Part shown: piece after piece, positions 1-5,213 of the stretch
How the letters are laid out: every line of letters begins with the position of its first letter
How positions within the stretch are numbered: position 1 is the stretch's first letter
DNA from: UPXZ01 sp964345395
GTDB lineage: Bacteria > Bacteroidota > Bacteroidia > Bacteroidales > Paludibacteraceae
Direction of reading: 5' to 3'
NCBI GenBank assembly: GCA_964345395.1
Contig: CAYFRA010000059.1
Location: 1 to 9,204 of the forward strand
DNA: 9,204 nt
Notes under the pieces: model-generated
What the model was told of the DNA's origin: nothing
The model's input: the letters and a program-made list of their open reading frames with translations, nothing else
Databases searched by the model: none
Program-made: the position numbers and the translations under genes

Positions 1-33
1 TTTTCAGATAGTAATTTATAATTAGTAAGACTA

Positions 34-76
34 TCTCAAAGTCACACTGTGAATAACATTCTATAAGTTAGAACAA
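34..76. repeat. Degenerate direct repeat, copy A
   Basis: This 43-bp stretch matches 684-726 without gaps at 34 of 43 positions, exactly 650 bp away. The best conserved core is GTGAAT(A/T)ACATT followed by TATA(A/T)GTTA(G/T)AACAA. Copy B overlaps the last codons and stop of ackA, while copy A lies in non-coding sequence. The two copies bracket the small gene at 254-535. Origin is unknown: it could be the remnant of a duplication, the edges of an inserted module, or a shared 3'-end element. Confidence 0.6.
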
Positions 77-111
77 GTTTTTGCGGTGAATAATTTAGGC
101 TAATAAGTTAG
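49..111. repeat. Local tandem-like repeat within the left intergenic region
   Basis: GTGAATAA and ATAAGTTAG occur together twice: at 49-71 with a 6-nt spacer and at 86-111 with a 9-nt spacer. The first unit is part of direct repeat copy A. The second unit also contains the small inverted repeat GCTAA/TTAGC at 99-112. No function is assigned. Confidence 0.45.
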
Positions 112-117
112 CTTAAT

Positions 118-151
118 GTTTGTTGTTTGTCGGATCAGCGAAACAATAAAC
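118..151. other. Imperfect stem-loop in the region before the small gene
   Basis: Positions 118-132 pair with 139-151 to give 13 pairs: 11 next to each other including one G-T wobble at 122/147, a 2-nt bulge at 129-130, then two more G-C pairs, with a 6-nt loop. No T-run follows on either strand, so it is not a classic terminator. It lies before the promoter at 174-206, so it is unlikely to be in the leader of the small gene. It may belong to the 3' end of a gene outside the window. Confidence 0.4.
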
Positions 152-173
152 GAAAAATAAAAGCAGTAGGAGA

Positions 174-206
174 TTTGGCTTTACTCATTTATTTGTTTTA
201 TTTTTG
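174..206 (+). promoter_or_regulatory. Bacteroidetes-type promoter of the small gene
   Basis: A TTTG -33 box at 174-177 is followed after 21 nt by TATTTTTG at 199-206, which fits the TAnnTTTG -7 consensus of the Bacteroidetes primary sigma factor. Both boxes are perfect and the spacing is within the usual 19-21 nt. Transcription would start a few bases after 206, giving a leader of roughly 40 nt before the ATG at 254. Confidence 0.65.
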
Positions 207-253
207 TCGATATATATTTACTGTAAAATCATTTAATTAAAAAAGAGATAACT

Positions 254-535
254 ATGGCAAGTAAAAGAGACCTCAAAAAAACAATGTATCACATTGCTAC
301 TGAGTTGATAACAGAGGTGTATCAAAAAAGTATATTTAGCGAGAATGATATTGAAAGTCAAGCCGATGAGTTGATTGCGAAAATATTGGAGTTCGCTAAC
401 GAGTATGTCAATCGTGTGGGTAAAAATGGTGGTAAAGAGAACCGCAAAGAGGTGAAAGATTACTATAAAAAGCTTTATGCTGATTGGGATAAGGGGGTAG
501 AGGAGCTCATTGCAGAGATTGAAAAATTGGCTTAG
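254..535 (+). CDS. Small conserved-looking helical protein of unknown function (93 aa)
   Basis: I cannot assign a function. The protein is short, highly charged (many Lys and Glu) and predicted to be almost entirely helical and soluble. It has no cysteine, signal peptide or membrane segment. It begins MASKRDLKK and ends in a coiled-coil-like stretch (about residues 76-93, VEELIAEIEKLA). From memory its opening and its aromatic-basic stretch near residues 68-76 (DYYKKLYAD) resemble a short hypothetical protein common in Bacteroidales; this is recollection, not a search. It is a genuine gene on context: a perfect promoter at 174-206, an A-rich leader before the ATG, and a hairpin terminator 14 nt after the stop. 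It is monocistronic and convergent with the pta-ackA operon. A hydrophobic open frame on the opposite strand (233-574) is a shadow. Confidence 0.8.
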   Translation: MASKRDLKKTMYHIATELITEVYQKSIFSENDIESQADELIAKILEFANEYVNRVGKNGGKENRKEVKDYYKKLYADWDKGVEELIAEIEKLA

Positions 536-548
536 CTGTGTGAAGAGA

Positions 549-586
549 TAAAAACCGGATTTGATAGAGCTCAAACCCGGTTTTTT
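549..586. terminator. Two-way hairpin terminator between convergent genes
   Basis: AAAACCGG (551-558) pairs with CCGGTTTT (577-584) and TTTGA (560-564) with TCAAA (571-575), around a 6-nt loop. On the plus strand it is followed by TTTTTT and terminates the small gene. On the minus strand the 559/576 mismatch becomes a G-U wobble, giving one continuous stem followed by TTTTT. It can therefore also stop the pta-ackA transcript arriving from the right. Confidence 0.8.
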
Positions 587-675
587 ATTTGAATCAATTT
601 TGATTGTTTAACCCGAATTATTCATCAAAATAAATTCAGACCAAATGAAAACAGAATAATCCAAATTTAAAATTT

Positions 676-700
676 ACGGAGTGACTCAACGCCACCCCGT
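676..700 (-). terminator. Possible hairpin just downstream of ackA
   Basis: Read on the minus strand, ACGGGGTG (700-693) pairs with CACTCCGT (683-676) in an 8-bp stem with one G-U wobble and a 9-nt loop. It starts 17 nt after the ackA stop. The tail is AAATTTTAAATTT, with only a four-base U run, so it may be a weak terminator or a 3'-end protecting hairpin, with 549-586 as the main stop. It overlaps repeat copy B; the 5' arm is not conserved in copy A. Confidence 0.4.
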
Positions 701-726
701 GAATTACATTTTATATGTTATAACAA
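684..726. repeat. Degenerate direct repeat, copy B
   Basis: This is the partner of 34-76, with 34 of 43 positions identical and no gaps. It contains the ackA stop codon and the two preceding codons at its right end, and part of the 676-700 hairpin at its left end. Similarity stops being clear inside the ackA coding region. Confidence 0.6.
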
Positions 727-1908
727 TTCCATCGTATCTGAGGCAATCATATACTCTTCGTCTGTGGGGATAACCACCACTTTTACTTTTGAGTTTGGGG
801 TGCTGATTTCAAGCTCCTCACCACGTATTTTGTTTTTCTCCACATCCACTTCGATACCTAAAAAACTCAACTCTTTACAAAGCTTCTCTCTTGTTCGGGT
901 TTGGTTTTCGCCTACACCACCAGTGAAAACAAGAATATCAACTCCATTGAGTGCGGCTACATAAGAGCCTATATACTTTTTGATGCGATATTCATACATA
1001 TCTAAAGCTAAAATAGCACGCTCGTTACCCTCGTCCACAGCGTTTTCAATATCACGCATATCTGATGATACACCCGATACACCCAACACGCCACTGTGTT
1101 TGTTGAATAGCGTAGAAGCTGTAGATGTACCTATCACCTCTTTATCCATAATATAGGTAGCCACGCCTAAATCAACATCGCCAGAGCGGGTGCCCATCAT
1201 TAAACCCTCAACCGGAGTAAATCCCATTGAAGTGTCAATTGATTTACCATTTTCGATGGCTGTGATCGATGCACCATTTCCGATATGAGCAGTGATGATT
1301 TTGCTGTTTTCATAATCCATTCCTAAGAAATCACAAGCTCTTTTGGAGACATAGCGATGGCTTGTTCCGTGAAACCCGTAGCGACGAATACCATACTTTT
1401 TATAAAGCGAATAGGGGATACCATACATATAGGCATGTGGAGGCATAGTTTGATGAAATGCCGTATCAAATACCGCCGCTTGGGGTACACCCGGTAGTAA
1501 ATCGTTGATGGCATAGATCCCAGCTAAGTTAGGTGGATTGTGCAAAGGAGCTATCTCTATACAAGCTTCAATTTGCTTAATCACCTCATCGGTAATCAGC
1601 ACACTCTCATTGAAAATCTCGCCACCATGTACCACCCGATGGCCTACAGCCGAAATCTCTTCCATCTCTTTGATGGCACCATGCTCTTTGCTTGTCAATA
1701 CGCCCAATATATATTCAATCGCTAACTGATGTTCCAATACTTCACCTTCGAGAATTACCTTTTGCCCATCTTGGCGTGTGTGTTTTAAGAAAGAACCTTT
1801 CATTCCTATCTTCTCAACGCCTCCAGAGCCAAGTGTTTCGCCCGATGACATGTTGATAAGCTTATATTTTACGGAGGAACTACCGCAGTTTAATACCAAT
1901 ACTTTCAT
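718..1908 (-). CDS. ackA: Acetate kinase
   Basis: Acetate kinase (EC 2.7.2.1) transfers the phosphate of acetyl phosphate to ADP, making acetate and ATP in the cytoplasm. At 396 residues it has the usual family length (about 400). Visible signatures in order: the N-terminal phosphate-binding strand LVLNCGSSSVKYKL (about 4-17); VGHRVVHGGE (about 87-96) with the substrate-binding Arg; the PLHNP motif; VFDTAFHQTMP with the catalytic Asp; RRYGFHGTSH with the catalytic His; the ATP-binding HIGNGAS; GLMMGTRSGD with the second active-site Arg; the adenosine-site FTGGVGENQ; and the C-terminal PTDEEYMIA with the metal-linked Glu. It is the last gene of the pta operon and starts 2 nt after the preceding stop. 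AAGGAGG at 1918-1924 lies 9 nt before the ATG, supporting this start. Nothing essential seems missing. Confidence 0.97.
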   Translation of the reverse strand: MKVLVLNCGSSSVKYKLINMSSGETLGSGGVEKIGMKGSFLKHTRQDGQKVILEGEVLEHQLAIEYILGVLTSKEHGAIKEMEEISAVGHRVVHGGEIFNESVLITDEVIKQIEACIEIAPLHNPPNLAGIYAINDLLPGVPQAAVFDTAFHQTMPPHAYMYGIPYSLYKKYGIRRYGFHGTSHRYVSKRACDFLGMDYENSKIITAHIGNGASITAIENGKSIDTSMGFTPVEGLMMGTRSGDVDLGVATYIMDKEVIGTSTASTLFNKHSGVLGVSGVSSDMRDIENAVDEGNERAILALDMYEYRIKKYIGSYVAALNGVDILVFTGGVGENQTRTREKLCKELSFLGIEVDVEKNKIRGEELEISTPNSKVKVVVIPTDEEYMIASDTMELL

Positions 1909-1910
1909 AA

Positions 1911-2867
1911 CTATTTACCTCCTTTTTTAATGATATTACCTTCATCGTCATACATATAGAAACCTCTATTTGTGCTTATACCCAAATGTTTGGCACGCGA
2001 CATACGAAGCAACATAGGTGAAGCTTTGTATTTGACATGTCCATATTCATCATAAAGATTTTCTAATAGTTTCACAATTTTATCTATGCCCAACTGATCG
2101 GCAGTGCGGAAAATTCCTTGTCGATGGCCGTAGCCCACCGTCATAATTTGATCAATGTCTTCAGTTGATGCAATCCCTTCCATCAACATAGAGCACGCCT
2201 CATTGAGTTGGGTTAAAAACAGGCGTACACTCACCAAACCAGATGATTCAAGAACGGGTACATATTGGTGGTTGATCAGTTTAGCAAACTTAATCACTTT
2301 TTCATAAGTTTCGTCTGATGTTTCTACGCCTCTTACAATCTCTATCAAACGTGATGCGGGCACATTGGTCAAGAAGTGTAAACCTATACAGCGGTCTCTA
2401 TATTCCAATTCAGATGCCAAGTCTGATACAATTACTGTTGTAACATTGGATGCGATAATTGCGTTAGGAGCAAGTACTCTTTCTAACTGTACAAATACAT
2501 CTTTGCGGTCGTTTACGCGGCGTTCGCTATAGCGTATTGCCTCAATAACGAAGTCGCACCCTTCAAAATCACGGTAATTGGTTGTGCCATTGATGCGATT
2601 CAAAATACTTCGTTTTTCGCTTTGTGTTAAGCTCCAATTGAGAATACGTGCATCAAGCAGGTTCTCAATCAGACCGTATGAGTAGTTTACTTTGTCTTGA
2701 GTTGGTTCAAGAAAAACTACTTCCATCCCATGCGTAGCTGCAATGGTGGCAATCAAGCTCCCATCTTTGCCGCAACCTACCACTCCTATCTTCGAGAAGA
2801 GTGTTTTCTTACGGACACGTTCATTCAGTCCGTAGCGCTCTATCGGTTCTTTTATTATTTCTGACAT
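1911..2867 (-). CDS. Divergent 3-hydroxyacyl-CoA dehydrogenase-like protein in the acetate operon
   Basis: The 318-residue protein has the two-domain plan of 3-hydroxyacyl/3-hydroxybutyryl-CoA dehydrogenases. There is a Rossmann domain with GCGKDG (31-36) and an acidic residue ending strand 2 (E54, favouring NAD), then a helical C-terminal domain with LNEACSMLMEGIASTEDID (221-239) and an RGFYMYDD tail. About 24 extra residues precede the usual start of the family. Aligning on the retained His164 and Glu176 (12 apart, as in the family) places T143 where the catalytic Ser normally lies and V214 where the catalytic Asn normally lies. The usual PGFVVNR is SGLVSVR (209-215), and HFFNPVP is HFLTNVP. 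The fold is clear, but the classical activity is doubtful: it may use another substrate or act as a partner of Pta/AckA. It lies 38 nt after pta and 2 nt before ackA. The start has an A-rich leader without a Shine-Dalgarno sequence. Confidence 0.85.
   Translation of the reverse strand: MSEIIKEPIERYGLNERVRKKTLFSKIGVVGCGKDGSLIATIAATHGMEVVFLEPTQDKVNYSYGLIENLLDARILNWSLTQSEKRSILNRINGTTNYRDFEGCDFVIEAIRYSERRVNDRKDVFVQLERVLAPNAIIASNVTTVIVSDLASELEYRDRCIGLHFLTNVPASRLIEIVRGVETSDETYEKVIKFAKLINHQYVPVLESSGLVSVRLFLTQLNEACSMLMEGIASTEDIDQIMTVGYGHRQGIFRTADQLGIDKIVKLLENLYDEYGHVKYKASPMLLRMSRAKHLGISTNRGFYMYDDEGNIIKKGGK
1918..1924 (-). promoter_or_regulatory. Strong Shine-Dalgarno site of ackA inside the upstream cistron
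   Basis: On the minus strand AAGGAGG ends 9 nt before the ackA ATG and forms part of the Lys-Gly-Gly codons at the end of the dehydrogenase-like gene. It is the only clear Shine-Dalgarno sequence in the window; the other genes have A-rich leaders. Its position suggests translational coupling of the two genes. Confidence 0.7.
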
Positions 2868-2905
2868 TTTTTATTGATATCTTGTTTTATTGTTAGTTCG
2901 TTTTT

Positions 2906-3907
2906 TTATTTGCTCATAGCTTGTGTTGCGGTGATACAGATCATTTGCACAATATCTTCAACAGAACATCCGCGAGATAGATCGTTGATGGGTGCTGCTA
3001 TTCCTTGTAAAACCGGTCCAATTGCTAAGGTGCCGCTAATACGTTCAACCAATTTGTATCCAATGTTGGCAGATTGTAAATCGGGGAAAACAAGCACGTT
3101 TGCCTTGCCAGCCACTTGACTACCAGGTGCTTTGCTTTGTCCGATACTCTCTATCAAAGCAGCATCAGCTTGCAGCTCGCCATCTATCTCTAATTCTGGC
3201 ATCATCTCCTTAGCAATAGCTGTTGCTTCTGCAACTTTATCTACAAACTCGTGTTTCGCACTTCCTTTGGTAGAGAAGCTGAGCATCGCCACCTTTGGTT
3301 CAAATCCAGCTATAACACGTGTGGTTTCAGCTGTGCTTACTGCTATTTGAGCCAACTCTTCGGCATTGGGGTTGGGGTTTACAGCACAATCAGCAAATAC
3401 CATCAAACCGTCCTCTCCCAAATGCGTGGCAGGAGTAAACATCATAATTGCACCCGAAACAATGCGGATACCCGGTTTGGTCTTGACAATCTGAAAAGCA
3501 GGACGAAGTACATCTCCTGTGGTGTTTTGAGCTCCAGCAAGTTCTCCATCAGCATCGCCATTTTTTATCATCAAGCAAGCGAGATAGAGAGGGTCTTTTG
3601 CTAAAATGAGAGCCTCCTCTTGTGTCATTCCTTTGCTTTTACGAATGTCATACAACATATCAGCATAAAGTGATATTTTTTCATCAGTTTCAGGATTGAC
3701 AATTGTTGCTTCTTTCACATAACTCAATTGATGCTCAGCCGCAATTTCCATAATTTTATTTTCATCACCAATTAAAATCAGATCTGCTGCTTTCTCTTTC
3801 AAAATAATATCAGCAGCTTTTAAGGTTCTCAGCTCGGTGCCTTCAGGCAATACAATACGTTGCGGATTGCTTTTTGCACGCAACATAATTTCATCTAAAA
3901 GTTTCAT
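2906..3907 (-). CDS. pta: Phosphate acetyltransferase (short form)
   Basis: Phosphotransacetylase (EC 2.3.1.8) converts acetyl-CoA and phosphate to acetyl phosphate and CoA, feeding AckA. At 333 residues it is the short, catalytic-domain-only form; the N-terminal regulatory domains of the long enterobacterial enzyme (about 700 residues) are absent. Visible family stretches: LPEGTELRTLKAA (19-32); GDVLRPAF (131-138); LSFSTKGSAKH (209-219); DGELQADAAL (242-251); KANVLVFPDLQSANIGYK (268-285); and DLSRGCSVEDIV (309-320). S311, R312 and D318 correspond, with an offset of two, to the active-site Ser309, Arg310 and Asp316 of the Methanosarcina thermophila enzyme, and R135 to its Arg133. It is the first gene of the operon, with a -7/-33 promoter about 70-100 nt upstream. 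The start has an A-rich leader. Confidence 0.97.
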   Translation of the reverse strand: MKLLDEIMLRAKSNPQRIVLPEGTELRTLKAADIILKEKAADLILIGDENKIMEIAAEHQLSYVKEATIVNPETDEKISLYADMLYDIRKSKGMTQEEALILAKDPLYLACLMIKNGDADGELAGAQNTTGDVLRPAFQIVKTKPGIRIVSGAIMMFTPATHLGEDGLMVFADCAVNPNPNAEELAQIAVSTAETTRVIAGFEPKVAMLSFSTKGSAKHEFVDKVAEATAIAKEMMPELEIDGELQADAALIESIGQSKAPGSQVAGKANVLVFPDLQSANIGYKLVERISGTLAIGPVLQGIAAPINDLSRGCSVEDIVQMICITATQAMSK

Positions 3908-3975
3908 TGTGTTCTTTTTTGAATTTATTCTTTGTAAATATAAGTTGTAAAATGTAAGGTTTTTTTTGATTGCTA

Positions 3976-4006
3976 CAAAGTTACAATTTAAATTATGATG
4001 TACAAT
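3976..4006 (-). promoter_or_regulatory. Promoter of the pta operon
   Basis: On the minus strand a perfect -7 box TAACTTTG (3983-3976) is preceded after 19 nt by ATTG (4006-4003), a three-of-four match to the TTTG -33 box. Transcription would start near 3970, leaving an AT-rich leader of about 60 nt before the pta ATG at 3907. Confidence 0.6.
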
Positions 4007-4098
4007 TGATTACTCTTTCTTTTTGATAGTAATAGCTTTTTCTATCATTCAACACTGCCACTTTTTGTCTAAAAGTTTTCAATAATGTTTGTTTCCTT

Positions 4099-4165
4099 TA
4101 GCAAATAGATAATTATATATAAAAAGAGATCGGTATAACTAAACGACAAGCCATTTTATTTGCTA
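4099..4165. repeat. Nine-bp inverted repeat reaching the lipoprotein promoter
   Basis: TAGCAAATA (4099-4107) and TATTTGCTA (4157-4165) are perfect reverse complements, 58 bp apart centre to centre. The right arm overlaps the first two bases of the -7 box at 4164-4171. This could be a pair of operator half-sites, though a chance match in AT-rich DNA cannot be excluded. Confidence 0.35.
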
Positions 4166-4171
4166 TCTTTG
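4164..4171 (+). promoter_or_regulatory. Putative -7 box of the lipoprotein gene
   Basis: TATCTTTG is a perfect TAnnTTTG match. No TTTG is found at the expected 19-21 nt upstream, so the promoter may be weak or need an activator. The leader would be about 125 nt. Confidence 0.45.
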
Positions 4172-4300
4172 TAAGCACCAATTAATGTGTGAAAAATGCA
4201 TTTAATACTGTTCTCAAGTTTCCATTTGATTGAACTTATAAAAAATTGATAACAGCAGAAAGTAGTTTTAGAATTAAAAAAAATATTGTTATTAAAACAG

Positions 4301-4885
4301 ATGAAAATGAATAAAAAAATTTTACTATTTGCAATTATTGCATTAATTTCTTTCTCTTGTAAATCAGAAGATAAAAAAGCTGACAGTGTAGAAGAGATAG
4401 CAGATGTTGCTGTTGAAGCATTTATTTGGGATGTTGAGCATGTAGAGCAAGGCTCGTTGATGTATTTAGATGTTGGATATCAACGAGAAAACACCAACAG
4501 TTTGGAGTATCTGACATTAACAGTTGCAAAACGCAATGACAAACAAAGACCTGAATTTATTTCTGTTATCATTCCGAGTGATATTGAACAAACAGATGGA
4601 TTGTTGATAGCATTCGCCAACTCTGTAGACAAAGATGATACACAAACAATGGAGCTCCAAATAGAGGAGCCTATTAAGGTAGATTTCGAGAAATGTACTG
4701 ACGAAGTATGTACTGCGCGCATTATAGATGGTTTTGCAACCCGTGATAATGGTGAAATAGACGATCTTTTTCAGAAGTTTTTGACTTACGACTTCGTCTC
4801 TTTCTTTTTTAGCTCACCCGATGGAAGCGATGATTCTGTTTTAGTTCCTTTGTATTCATTCAAGCAGCAGTATGAAAGTTTATAA
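4301..4885 (+). CDS. Small lipoprotein with an IalB-like C-terminal domain
   Basis: The frame is open from a TTG at 4286, but ATG at 4301 is preferred (ATG at 4307 is also possible). It gives 194 residues beginning with a lipoprotein signal whose lipobox ISFSC places the lipid cysteine at C20. The following KSED resembles the Bacteroidetes export signal for surface lipoproteins. The mature part has a β-rich region. The C-terminal half follows the layout of the invasion-associated locus B (IalB) family: a Pro and Gly-Leu strand (about 92-104), MELQIEEPIKVDF (117-129), a Cys pair (C132 and C137), then VSFFFSSPDG and a final VPLYSF segment. This is recognition of a pattern by eye, so the family call is tentative; lipoprotein status is firmer. 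No enzymatic motif is seen. It stands alone with its own -7 box and a possible hairpin after it. Confidence 0.8.
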   Translation: MKMNKKILLFAIIALISFSCKSEDKKADSVEEIADVAVEAFIWDVEHVEQGSLMYLDVGYQRENTNSLEYLTLTVAKRNDKQRPEFISVIIPSDIEQTDGLLIAFANSVDKDDTQTMELQIEEPIKVDFEKCTDEVCTARIIDGFATRDNGEIDDLFQKFLTYDFVSFFFSSPDGSDDSVLVPLYSFKQQYESL

Positions 4886-4984
4886 AAGAAAGTACCTAAC
4901 AGTTAATTCTATCCTAACCTAATCCAATATAAGATATCTCTTTGTTGGGTCAGTTTCTTTAACTTTTCAGATAAACAACAGCTT

Positions 4985-5018
4985 ACTATCAGCCTCGTCT
5001 TGCTGGGTTGATAGTTTT
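4985..5018 (+). terminator. Possible terminator hairpin after the lipoprotein gene
   Basis: ACTATCAGCC (4985-4994) pairs with GGTTGATAGT (5006-5015) in a 10-bp stem with one G-T wobble, extended by a T-G wobble at 4995/5005, around a 9-nt loop. TTTT follows (5015-5018), with a broken T-rich tail. It lies about 100 nt beyond the stop, so the transcript would have a long 3' end, or the hairpin might belong to a small RNA. Confidence 0.45.
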
Positions 5019-5021
5019 AGG

Positions 5022-5115
5022 TCTTTGATAAAGATAGGTATGTGTGATTTTTAATTTAAAGAAAGAGGAGAATTTCAAATATTTATAGCCAAAACTTCTT
5101 ATCTTTGTCAAAGAT
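5022..5115. promoter_or_regulatory. Pair of near-identical palindromes (candidate operators)
   Basis: TCTTTGATAAAGAT (5022-5035) and TCTTTGTCAAAGAT (5102-5115) share 12 of 14 bases and are exactly 80 bp apart. With the preceding A, the second is a perfect 15-bp palindrome, ATCTTTG-T-CAAAGAT (5101-5115). It overlaps seven of the eight bases of the -7 box and the likely transcription start. The first has five-base arms (TCTTT/AAAGA) around a 3-nt centre. The arrangement fits a repressor binding two sites, but part of the second copy is accounted for by the -7 box itself. Confidence 0.4.
5100..5107 (+). promoter_or_regulatory. Putative -7 box of the oligopeptidase gene
   Basis: TATCTTTG matches TAnnTTTG perfectly. 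There is no TTTG at the expected distance upstream. A start just after it would give a leader of about 100 nt. Confidence 0.5.
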
Positions 5116-5213
5116 GTTTTTGAAAACTTGATTTATCTAAACTATTATTTATCAAAAACAGCTACAATATTATCAAGTGAATAAATCGAATAAATAAATA
5201 AAAACAACAAATT

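Larger units (their letters stand above)
3908..4300. other. Divergent intergenic region between pta and the lipoprotein gene
   Basis: This 393-bp AT-rich stretch contains no convincing gene. It holds the minus-strand pta promoter (3976-4006), a 6-bp inverted repeat TGATAG/CTATCA (4024-4029 and 4042-4047) and a 9-bp inverted repeat (4099-4107 and 4157-4165). It also holds a plus-strand -7 box (4164-4171). About 160 nt separate the two -7 boxes, so a shared regulator is possible but not shown. Confidence 0.6.
4886..5213 (+). other. Intergenic region before the oligopeptidase gene
   Basis: This 328-bp stretch has no supportable gene. It holds a hairpin about 100 nt after the lipoprotein stop (4985-5015), two near-identical palindromes (5022-5035 and 5102-5115) and a -7 box (5100-5107). 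It ends in an A-rich leader running to the ATG at 5214. Confidence 0.6.

Noticed and set aside
233..574. Minus-strand open frame of 113 codons with hydrophobic residues
   Set aside because: It is antisense to the small gene and runs through its terminator hairpin. The hydrophobic content comes from reading a Lys/Glu-rich gene backwards, and it has no promoter or leader of its own.
34..726. Insertion sequence or transposon ends
   Set aside because: The copies are direct, not inverted, and diverged. No transposase and no target-site duplication are seen, so a mobile element cannot be claimed.
2874..3604. Plus-strand open frames antisense to pta (2874-3119, 3132-3350, 3251-3604)
   Set aside because: They lie opposite a well-recognised gene, overlap one another and show no family signature.
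718..3907. Butyrate pathway reading of the operon (dehydrogenase with phosphotransbutyrylase and butyrate kinase)
   Set aside because: Both flanking enzymes carry clear acetate kinase and phosphate acetyltransferase signatures. No crotonase, thiolase or acyl-CoA dehydrogenase is present in the window.
4286..4300. TTG start adding five residues to the lipoprotein
   Set aside because: ATG codons at 4301 and 4307 give a normal lipoprotein signal starting Met-Lys or Met-Asn-Lys-Lys, and the extra residues add nothing.
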